Positions 11,001 through 16,041 of a stretch of DNA of 40,537 nt are shown here, in pieces. The notes beneath the pieces were generated by a model. That model worked only from the letters and a program-made list of their open reading frames with translations, did not search any database and had not been told where the DNA came from. Source of the DNA: Haloplasmataceae bacterium (GTDB lineage: Bacteria; Bacillota_I; Bacilli_A; Haloplasmatales; Haloplasmataceae); assembly GCA_029240795.1 (NCBI GenBank), contig JARDZP010000008.1:1-40537 (forward strand), given 5' to 3'. Made by a program: the position numbers and the translations under genes. Position 1 is the stretch's first letter, and the number at the start of each line of letters is the position of its first letter.

Positions 11001-11169
11001 TATCAACCTCTATAGTAGTTGTGGCCGTTGTACTAGCAGTAGTAGTAGCCGTTGTACCAGCAGTAGTTCCGGCCGTAGAATTTGTTGTTGTATCAGAAGT
11101 AGTCGTTTTACAAGCTGCTAATGTGACAACAACAATGAAAGTTAATAAAGTAAAATATACTTTTTTCAT
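8098..11169 (-). CDS. Surface lipoprotein with four Ig-like + CBM-like units
   Basis: This 1023-residue lipoprotein has a signal peptide with lipobox LAAC (Cys20) and a Thr-rich linker to about residue 53. Four repeating units follow. The Ig-like domains (DUF5011/HYR type, e.g. TYTVTDAAGNT) lie at about 55-139, 293-377, 546-628 and 783-866. Each precedes a CBM4/9-like jelly-roll domain at about 141-287, 384-540, 632-778 and 866-1023. The CBM-like domains share motifs such as NGDF, WEIQLQQ..LEKG and VTLDNMKLFV. No catalytic domain is seen, so it should bind glycan at the cell surface, as a functional analogue of SusE/F (inference). The start has GGGAGG on the minus strand. Its promoter carries a consensus match and an operator-like palindrome. 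It is divergent from the LacI regulator. Confidence 0.85.
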   Translation of the reverse strand: MKKVYFTLLTFIVVVTLAACKTTTSDTTTNSTAGTTAGTTATTTASTTATTTIEVDIFKPIFKGLFGVDLIIGETTGDFDPMAGITAEDLVDGDLTEQIVVTLPADYDLAVPDSYTLTYTVTDAAGNTAVKLRTVNVKEKITGAKFLNPNFDDNELAPWNTSGSTATVVDGVAVVVVTSIGNDYWAAQFEQVNLMIEEGKTYRISFKAKADEARSIEGMVEDPANGYRKYGRQILNVTTEWATYSVDINVDTATITTAKFGVMMGKVDANSKPTTLYFDDFAITDISEAADETNPVITGAIDTVVEQNLIYDLKDAITVSDNKDKTLTANDLVIKNAAGEVVTTFDTSVIGDFTFTYTLTDESGNTVTVTRVITVKTLLSTNTNEILNGDFAQEETITIDHASETMWREWHDNSNAVSFDINEAGQIEINVTTLATTDNNDWQIQLQQAGIKLEKDKMYKLQFEAKSTVAREIKPLFKTASDATYNARSVNLTDVMTTYTFVFTVTGDTNENMVLAFNLGRLTGTLPSVVTLDNIKLFVLVEDLVDTTDPVIAGANDVLIPLNSTFDNKAGVSVSDNKDLLTNDNLVITGDTVNTAVAGTYTLTYTLADSAGNDTSVTRVVTVKEFEYFDTTSIKNGDFSEPFTTAWSEWHNGGREVAYTVNANGELEANITNIGDSSWEIQLQQKQFKLEKGFTYKFVFQAKSSVARDIEITFKTTADKGYNSKKFSLTTEMQSYEFNFTVTEPTVDNIQLSVNLGNFTGTPVSVVTLDNMKLFVHDVKVDTDKPLLSGVDNSIVSLNSTFDLKAGLSVWDRRDLTLTVDDVVVDGTVDTAVAGDYTLTYTLTDEAGNITTATRVVTVKEFVFIDTNDIVNGDFAADLSSGWVTFIDTNAWSGSVAAATASINAGIAEMDITALGGQSWAVQLQQEGIKLEKGKTYKLVFDASSTAPRDIYSKLGYDGTGNQWQGYGEILVNLTETSQTFELSFTVTRDTYTNIKLTFEMGGFNSAPVSKVSIDNVKLFVLE

Positions 11170-11213
11170 TCTAATAATATCCTCCCATCAAAAAAGTAAT
11201 GATTTTATTTGAA

Positions 11214-11236
11214 TTAAGAAACCCCTAGTTTCTTAA
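11214..11236 (-). other. Leader hairpin of the CBM lipoprotein mRNA
   Basis: A 9-bp perfect inverted repeat (11214-11222 with 11228-11236) has a 5-base loop. It lies in the predicted 5' untranslated leader, about 45 bases before the start codon. No U-run follows on the minus strand, so it is unlikely to terminate. A role in mRNA stability is possible but unproven. Confidence 0.4.
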
Positions 11237-11308
11237 AATTCAATAAGTTTAAGTTAGAAAGTATATTTATATAATTTATGCGAAAACCGTTAAAATTAAG
11301 CGTTTACA

Positions 11309-11322
11309 CGAAATCGGTTTCG
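11309..11322. promoter_or_regulatory. LacI-family operator-like palindrome (CBM lipoprotein)
   Basis: CGAAATCGGTTTCG is an inverted repeat centred on CG, fitting the form nAAAnCGnTTTn found beside other genes here. It lies directly downstream of the minus-strand -10, where bound repressor would block transcription. A weaker CG-centred match, ATTAAGCGTTTACA, abuts it at 11295-11308. Confidence 0.72.
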
Positions 11323-11327
11323 AATAG

Positions 11328-11356
11328 ATTATACCTACTTTTAAATAAATAGTCAA
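11328..11356 (-). promoter_or_regulatory. Promoter of the CBM lipoprotein gene
   Basis: On the minus strand, TTGACT (11356-11351) and TATAAT (11333-11328) are separated by exactly 17 bases, close to the sigma-A consensus. The predicted leader is about 150 bases long. Confidence 0.8.
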
Positions 11357-11481
11357 TGTTTTTTACAAAAAAAATAGAGGCTATGAAAATATCTATTTTT
11401 ATAAGTATTATTATATAATTAAATTTTTATAGAAACGAAAATTGTTTTTTTATAATCTTTTAACAATAATTAAATTAATCA

Positions 11482-11510
11482 TTGTTTTTTGATATAAACT
11501 AATGTAAAAT
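11482..11510 (+). promoter_or_regulatory. Promoter of the LacI-family regulator
   Basis: TTGTTT (11482-11487) and TAAAAT (11505-11510) are 17 bases apart, with the predicted start just before the palindrome at 11521. It is weaker than the TTGACT promoters of the target genes, as expected for a regulator. Confidence 0.6.
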
Positions 11511-11520
11511 AGTGATATTA

Positions 11521-11534
11521 ACGAAATATTTCGT
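11521..11534. promoter_or_regulatory. Perfect palindrome ahead of the regulator gene
   Basis: ACGAAATATTTCGT is a perfect 14-base palindrome just past the predicted -10 of the regulator promoter, in position for autorepression. Its centre is AT rather than CG, so it differs from the other operators in the window. It may bind this regulator with altered spacing or another protein. Confidence 0.6.
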
Positions 11535-11570
11535 AAATATCAAAATGTTCTAAAGATGGAGTGTATACTA

Positions 11571-12572
11571 ATGGTTACAATACAAGAAATATCAAGAATT
11601 ACAAATTTTGCTCCTTCAACTGTTTCTAAAGCATTAAATGGTTATCCTGAAATAAGCCAAAAAACGAGAGAAAAAATTTTAAAAGTCGCAAATGAATTAA
11701 ATTATTTTCCCAATGCTACTGCAAAAAGCTTAGTAAAGAAAAAGTCAAATACAATTGGCGTAGTTTTCGAAGTAGAATACGGATTAAATAATCTCTTCTT
11801 TTCTACGATTTTAGAAGCATTTCGTAAACAAGTAGAAATTAAAGGGTACGATATATTACTATTATCTAATAACACTGATAATGGTTTAAATTATTTAAAT
11901 CACTGTCGATCAAAACAAGTTGATGGGGTACTTATTGTTTCGAAAGGATCAAATAAGGATGCTATTAATGAATTACTCGAAAGTGAACTACCTGTACTTT
12001 CATTTGACCCTGAAGAAGAAATGAAAAATTCAATCTATTCTGAATCTTATTTTGCTATCAAAAAGGCGTGTCGTTATCTTTATAACTTAGGCCACAAAAA
12101 AATAGCATTTATTCAAGGCGATTTAACTAATTATATTGGAAAAACTCGGTATAATTCATACATGGATTTTATGATAGAAATAGGTAATGAACCTATCGTA
12201 ATTAAAGGATTAAATAATTCATTATATACATATGAAGAAGGTTACAAAACAATGGATATGATTTTGCAGCAATTTGGATTACCGGATGCTGTATGTTCCA
12301 GTTCCGACTTAATGGCATTAGGTGCGATTGCTTATCTAAAAGATCAAGGCTATAAAATTCCTGATGATGTATCGGTTATTGGTTTTGATGATATTAAAAT
12401 GTGTGAAATTGTTCATCCAAAGTTATCAACAATCAGACAAGATTATGAATTAATCGGTAAGAAAGCCTGTGAAACTATAATAAGCATGATTGAAAATAAA
12501 ATAACCGAGTTTGATCCAGTTATTATAGATTCAGAGCTAGTTATTCGGGATAGTTGTAAAAGAAGAAGATAA
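11571..12572 (+). CDS. LacI/GalR-family transcriptional regulator
   Basis: This DNA-binding regulator has about 333 residues. The N-terminal helix-turn-helix reads TIQEISRITNFAPSTVSKAL and is followed by the hinge region NYFPNATAKSLV. A periplasmic-binding-protein-like sugar-sensing domain follows, with GHKKIAFIQGD, DAVCSSSDLMALGA and VIGFDDIKMCEIVHPKLSTI. I chose the ATG at 11571, giving MVTIQEIS, the usual spacing to the helix-turn-helix. An in-frame ATG at 11556 lies before the GGAG ribosome site at about 11558-11561. It is divergent from the CBM lipoprotein and upstream of the GH30 genes, which carry LacI-type palindromes. It is the likely local repressor, released by a glucan-derived sugar (inference). 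Confidence 0.93.
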   Translation: MVTIQEISRITNFAPSTVSKALNGYPEISQKTREKILKVANELNYFPNATAKSLVKKKSNTIGVVFEVEYGLNNLFFSTILEAFRKQVEIKGYDILLLSNNTDNGLNYLNHCRSKQVDGVLIVSKGSNKDAINELLESELPVLSFDPEEEMKNSIYSESYFAIKKACRYLYNLGHKKIAFIQGDLTNYIGKTRYNSYMDFMIEIGNEPIVIKGLNNSLYTYEEGYKTMDMILQQFGLPDAVCSSSDLMALGAIAYLKDQGYKIPDDVSVIGFDDIKMCEIVHPKLSTIRQDYELIGKKACETIISMIENKITEFDPVIIDSELVIRDSCKRRR

Positions 12573-12600
12573 GTAAAAAAGGTTGACTTCTTCTTTTTTT
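12558..12600 (+). terminator. Terminator of the regulator gene, overlapping the next promoter
   Basis: Inverted repeat AAAAGAAGAAG (12558-12568) with CTTCTTCTTTT (12587-12597) is followed by more T. The left arm begins within the last codons of the regulator. The right arm shares bases with the TTGACT -35 box of the next gene, so the two signals overlap. Confidence 0.6.
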
Positions 12601-12611
12601 CTATTTAATAT
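12583..12611 (+). promoter_or_regulatory. Promoter of the first GH30 gene
   Basis: TTGACT (12583-12588) and TAATAT (12606-12611) are 17 bases apart. The same boxes and spacing recur at 14266-14294 before the paralogous gene. Confidence 0.75.
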
Positions 12612-12626
12612 AGTAAAGAAGATTTT

Positions 12627-12638
12627 AAAAGCGCTTTT
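12627..12638. promoter_or_regulatory. LacI-family operator-like palindrome (first GH30)
   Basis: AAAAGCGCTTTT is a perfect 12-base palindrome of the form nAAAnCGnTTTn. It starts 15 bases after the -10 box and ends 23 bases before the start codon. Confidence 0.72.
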
Positions 12639-12661
12639 GTTGATATGGAAGGGGAAAGAAA

Positions 12662-14191
12662 ATGAAAAAAATATGTATAATGTTCGTAGTTCTAACATTA
12701 ATAACAATAATCACAGCGTGTCAAACTACAATTACAACTACAACTAATACTACAGAAAATACTACTACTAATAGTACAGCAACCACAAATGTTACAACTG
12801 TTGTAACTACGGATTATGTAGTAACTGATCCAAGAGAATTTTTGGTATCGGTATATACGACATATTCAAATGACAGACAATCAAAATTTTTGGAAAAAAT
12901 GAATGATTTAATTATAAAACAAAATTTTGAAGATTATGCATCAACAACTTTAACTCTTGATGATAGTGTTCTATATCAAGAAATAGATGGATTTGGTGCT
13001 GCTTTAAGTGAATCATCAGCGTATCTCATCAATAATCTAGATGAAACAACAAGAGAACAAGTGATAAAAGAATTATTTTCAATAGATGAAGGAATAGGGA
13101 TGAATTTTGTAAGACTTCCCATGGGAGCCTCAGATTTCGCTCTTAATAATTATTCATATAATGATATAACATCAGGAATAGAAGATTTATCCTTGTCGCA
13201 ATTCTCAATAGATCGAGATAGAGAAAATGTTATTCCAGTATTAAAGGCTGCATTTGCTCTAAATAGTCATATAAAGTTAATGGGCTCTCCTTGGTCTGCA
13301 CCCGCGTGGATGAAATTTAGTAATAGATTGAATGGTGGTTCTTTTAATTCAAAGTATACTGAAGTATTCTCAGATTACTTTATTAAATTTATAGAGGCTT
13401 ATGAAAGTGAAAACTTACCTATCTATGCGATCACACCACAAAATGAACCTATGCATGAAATAAATACCTATCCAACCATGAAAATGGATGTAAACCAACA
13501 AATTAATTTTATAAAAGCATTAGGACCGAAACTTGAAGCAAAAAATCTTGATACAAAAATTATTGCATATGACCATAATTGGAGTAATACAACCTATCCT
13601 AAAAATATTTTATTAAACGCTGATGCAAATAACTATATTGCGGGAACTGGTTTTCATTGTTACGGTGGTGATGTTGAAGCACAAACTGAAGTTTATAATG
13701 TAGACCCTACAAAAGGTATTTGGTTTACTGAATGTTCTGGTGGTGGATGGCAAGGTGGAGGTTTCTCAGAACATTTAAATTTTTTTATGAAAAACCTCTT
13801 CATCGGTTCAGTTAATAACTATAGTAAGGGAATATTGTTGTGGAATATCGCTTTAGATGAATTTAATGGACCTACAAATGGTGGATGTCCAAACTGTCGT
13901 GGTGTGATAACAGTTAACTCTAATGGTACCTATACAAAAAATGTTGAGTATTATGCCATAGGTCATCTTTCTAAGTTTGTTGTGCCAGGAGCACATCGAA
14001 TTGAGGCTAACATTACAGGAAATGGAGTAATCATAACTACTGCCTTTTTAAACCCAAATGGTGATATTGTTGTAGTATTACATAATCAAGGCGGAATAAG
14101 TAAAAAAATAAATTTAGTATATGATGGATTAAACACATTGTACACAGTACCAAGTTATGGTGTAACAACTTTAGTTATTAAAAAAGGATAA
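12662..14191 (+). CDS. Secreted GH30 glycosidase lipoprotein 1
   Basis: This 509-residue lipoprotein has lipobox ITAC (Cys20) and a Thr/Asn-rich linker to about residue 50, followed by a GH30 TIM barrel. Family marks are QEIDGFGAALSESSAYLI, GMNFVRLPMGASDF and LMGSPWSAPAWMK. The likely acid/base is E262 in TPQNEP, and the nucleophile is E357 in WFTECSGG. A small C-terminal beta domain follows, ending GVTTLVIKKG. GH30 includes beta-1,6-glucanases and beta-glucosidases. An extracellular beta-1,6-glucan or side-chain activity would suit a laminarin-type locus, but the subfamily is not settled by reading. It has its own promoter, operator and terminator. The paralogue follows at 14355. Confidence 0.9.
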   Translation: MKKICIMFVVLTLITIITACQTTITTTTNTTENTTTNSTATTNVTTVVTTDYVVTDPREFLVSVYTTYSNDRQSKFLEKMNDLIIKQNFEDYASTTLTLDDSVLYQEIDGFGAALSESSAYLINNLDETTREQVIKELFSIDEGIGMNFVRLPMGASDFALNNYSYNDITSGIEDLSLSQFSIDRDRENVIPVLKAAFALNSHIKLMGSPWSAPAWMKFSNRLNGGSFNSKYTEVFSDYFIKFIEAYESENLPIYAITPQNEPMHEINTYPTMKMDVNQQINFIKALGPKLEAKNLDTKIIAYDHNWSNTTYPKNILLNADANNYIAGTGFHCYGGDVEAQTEVYNVDPTKGIWFTECSGGGWQGGGFSEHLNFFMKNLFIGSVNNYSKGILLWNIALDEFNGPTNGGCPNCRGVITVNSNGTYTKNVEYYAIGHLSKFVVPGAHRIEANITGNGVIITTAFLNPNGDIVVVLHNQGGISKKINLVYDGLNTLYTVPSYGVTTLVIKKG

Positions 14192-14198
14192 TTTTATT

Positions 14199-14243
14199 AA
14201 AAAATGGTAAATATTGAGTTAAATTAATATTTACCATTTTTTT
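14199..14243 (+). terminator. Strong intrinsic terminator after the first GH30
   Basis: A 17-bp perfect stem (14199-14215 with 14226-14242) with core ATGGTAAATATT has a 10-base loop and ends in a T run. It separates the two GH30 transcription units. Confidence 0.92.
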
Positions 14244-14265
14244 ATTTTAAGTTATAAAAAAAGAG

Positions 14266-14294
14266 TTGACTTATTATAATTTTTTATTTAATAT
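14266..14294 (+). promoter_or_regulatory. Promoter of the second GH30 gene
   Basis: TTGACT (14266-14271) and TAATAT (14289-14294) are 17 bases apart, identical in both boxes and spacing to the promoter at 12583-12611. Confidence 0.75.
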
Positions 14295-14308
14295 AAAAAA
14301 GAAGCATT

Positions 14309-14333
14309 TCAAACGATTTCGTAAAGCGTTTTA
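14309..14333. promoter_or_regulatory. Two CG-centred operator-like sites (second GH30)
   Basis: TCAAACGATTTC (14309-14320) and TAAAGCGTTTTA (14322-14333) both approximate nAAAnCGnTTTn. Their centres are 13 bases apart, and both lie downstream of the -10 box. The second is a near-perfect palindrome with one central mismatch. Confidence 0.6.
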
Positions 14334-14354
14334 GAATTTGAAAGGAGAAAAGTA

Positions 14355-15899
14355 ATGAAGAAAAATATTAGCTTATTTATTTCGCTTGTTCTATTAACGG
14401 CTTTAGTAGCTTGTACATCAACAAATACTAGTACAAGTAGTTCAAGTAATACTACAAGTAGTTCAAGTAATACCACAACAAACACAAATAGTACTACCAT
14501 CGAAGCAACTACTTCTACAACTACTGATGTTGTAATAGATAATAGGGAATTTATGGTTGAAGTATATACTACATTAGGAAATAAAACTAAATTATTAGAA
14601 AAACAAGCTGATTTAATGATTAAAAAAGATTTAGGAGTTAATGCATCAACAACTTTAACATTAAATGATACTGTAAAGTATCAAGAAATTGATGGGTTTG
14701 GTGCTGCACTAAGTGAATCTTCAGCTTATTTAATAAATAATTTGGATGAAACTAAAAGAACCCAAGTTATAAATGATTTGTTTTCTTTAGAAGAGGGTAT
14801 AGGAATTAACTTTGTTAGATTGCCAATGGGGGCATCAGATTTTGCTTTAAGCAATTTTACATATAATGATATACCTAGCGGTACAGAAGATTTAACTTTG
14901 TCACAATTCTCAATCAATCGTGATAAACAAAATGCTATACCAGTCTTAAAAGATGCATTTGCATTAAATAGTAATATTAAATTAATAGGTTCACCCTGGT
15001 CTGCACCTGCTTGGATGAAAACAAGTGATAGTCTGAATGGGGGCTCTTTAAAACCTGAATATTATGAAGTATATAGTAATTATTTTGTTAAATACATTGA
15101 AGCTTATGAATTGGAAGGATTACCGATTTATGCAATCACACCACAAAATGAACCACTTCATGAAACGGGTGGATACCCAAGTATGAAGATGACTGTTAAT
15201 GAACAAATAAGCTTTATAAAGAAACTTGGTCCAACGTTTTTTAATAATAATATTGACACTAAAATAATAGCATATGACCATAACTGGGACAAAACTGATT
15301 TTCCAGTGTTAACTTTATTAGATAAAACTGCAAGTAATTATATTGCTGGAACAGCTTTTCATTGTTATGCAGGAGATGTTGAGAACCAACAATTAGTTTA
15401 CAATGTTGCTAAAACAAAAGGTATTTGGTTTACTGAATGTTCTGGTGGAGAATGGGCAACTGATTTTAACTCAAACATGAGTTGGAACATGCAAAACCTG
15501 TTTATAGGATCATTAAATTATTATAGTAAAGGTGTATTATTATGGAATATTGCCTTAGATGAAAATTTTGGTCCAAAAAATGGTGGATGTCAGGATTGTC
15601 GAGGAGTAATTACTGTAAAAAATGATGGAGCGATTGAAAAGAATGTAGAATATTATTCTATCGGACATTTCTCTAAATTTGTTATGCCTGGTGCATATCG
15701 AATTGAGGCTAAATTAGAAGGAAATGACGCAGTAATAACAACTGCTTTTACAAATCCTAATGGCGATATTGTTGTTGTACTGCACAACATTGGTGGCTCT
15801 AGCACAAATATTAATATAAACTATGACGGATTAAATACTTTTTATTCACTTCCTGGAAATGGAACTACTACCTTGGTAATAAATAAATCTAGTACTTAA
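14355..15899 (+). CDS. Secreted GH30 glycosidase lipoprotein 2
   Basis: This 514-residue lipoprotein has lipobox LVAC (Cys20) and a Ser/Thr/Asn linker to about residue 55. The GH30 barrel is closely similar to its neighbour at 12662. The acid/base is E266 in TPQNEP and the nucleophile E361 in WFTECSGG. Shared blocks include YQEIDGFGAALSESSAYLIN and IGSPWSAPAWMK. Both copies keep the NGGCxxCRGVIT cysteine pair near the C-terminal side, which may form a disulfide or bind a metal. The linker DNA holds an exact 21-base tandem repeat (14432-14473). It looks like a recent duplication retained with intact catalytic residues. Substrate is likely a beta-glucan side chain or beta-1,6 linkage (inference). 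Confidence 0.9.
   Translation: MKKNISLFISLVLLTALVACTSTNTSTSSSSNTTSSSSNTTTNTNSTTIEATTSTTTDVVIDNREFMVEVYTTLGNKTKLLEKQADLMIKKDLGVNASTTLTLNDTVKYQEIDGFGAALSESSAYLINNLDETKRTQVINDLFSLEEGIGINFVRLPMGASDFALSNFTYNDIPSGTEDLTLSQFSINRDKQNAIPVLKDAFALNSNIKLIGSPWSAPAWMKTSDSLNGGSLKPEYYEVYSNYFVKYIEAYELEGLPIYAITPQNEPLHETGGYPSMKMTVNEQISFIKKLGPTFFNNNIDTKIIAYDHNWDKTDFPVLTLLDKTASNYIAGTAFHCYAGDVENQQLVYNVAKTKGIWFTECSGGEWATDFNSNMSWNMQNLFIGSLNYYSKGVLLWNIALDENFGPKNGGCQDCRGVITVKNDGAIEKNVEYYSIGHFSKFVMPGAYRIEAKLEGNDAVITTAFTNPNGDIVVVLHNIGGSSTNININYDGLNTFYSLPGNGTTTLVINKSST
14432..14473 (+). repeat. Exact 21-base tandem repeat in a lipoprotein linker
   Basis: Two identical 21-base units (14432-14452, 14453-14473) are in frame and duplicate a TSSSSNT-type segment of the linker. 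Gain or loss of units would keep the frame and change the tether length. Confidence 0.9.
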
Positions 15900-15911
15900 A
15901 TACAGCATAAA

Positions 15912-15925
15912 TGTAAGCGCTCGTA
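15912..15925. promoter_or_regulatory. cre-like / CG-centred site
   Basis: TGTAAGCGCTCGTA resembles the CcpA cre pattern TGWAARCGYTWNCW with two mismatches in the right half. It lies about 55 bases upstream of the -35 box of the solute-binding protein gene. Carbon catabolite control or the local LacI protein could act here. Confidence 0.4.
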
Positions 15926-15944
15926 GTTATTTTTTAAAAATTAC

Positions 15945-15980
15945 GAAAACGATTTCTAAAAACATATTGAAATCGTTTTC
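15945..15980. promoter_or_regulatory. Paired inverted operator-like sites before the importer operon
   Basis: GAAAACGATTTC (15945-15956) and GAAATCGTTTTC (15969-15980) are exact reverse complements with a 12-base spacer. Each alone also fits nAAAnCGnTTTn. Their centres are 24 bases apart, and the right site overlaps the TTGAAA -35 box. It could also fold as a 12-bp hairpin, but no T run follows. Confidence 0.65.
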
Positions 15981-15995
15981 CTTTGCTGATATAAT
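15967..15995 (+). promoter_or_regulatory. Promoter of importer cassette B
   Basis: TTGAAA (15967-15972) and TATAAT (15990-15995) are 17 bases apart, with TG at 15987-15988 making an extended -10. This is the strongest promoter match on the plus strand in the window. A 5-2-5 inverted repeat, ATCGTGAACGAT (16000-16011), covers the predicted start site and may be a further operator. Confidence 0.8.
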
Positions 15996-16041
15996 AGTTA
16001 TCGTGAACGATGTTAAATCACAAAAAATAGGAGGGAATTCA

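Larger units (their letters stand above)
11170..11570. promoter_or_regulatory. Divergent intergenic control region (401 bp)
   Basis: No gene is seen in this spacer between the minus-strand CBM lipoprotein and the plus-strand regulator. It holds a near-consensus promoter in each direction, an operator-like palindrome next to each, and a leader hairpin on the lipoprotein side. The remainder is very AT-rich with no recognisable feature. Confidence 0.8.

Noticed and set aside
8357-11212. Several plus-strand open frames opposite the CBM lipoprotein
   Set aside because: They mirror the repeated coding sequence on the minus strand and show no family features or ribosome sites.
11556-11570. ATG start for the LacI-family regulator
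   Set aside because: It precedes the GGAG ribosome site; MVTIQEIS from 11571 gives the standard N-terminus.
14309-14500. Minus-strand small frame rich in Val and Leu
   Set aside because: It is the complement of the Ser/Thr linker of the second GH30 gene and its promoter; the hydrophobicity is a by-product of the low-complexity DNA.
15945-15980. 12-bp inverted repeat read as a terminator of the second GH30 gene
   Set aside because: No T run follows, the loop is 12 bases, and each arm fits the operator pattern; the right arm overlaps a promoter.
15967-16041. N-terminal extension of SBP1
   Set aside because: It falls over the promoter and would bury the lipoprotein signal peptide that begins at 16042.
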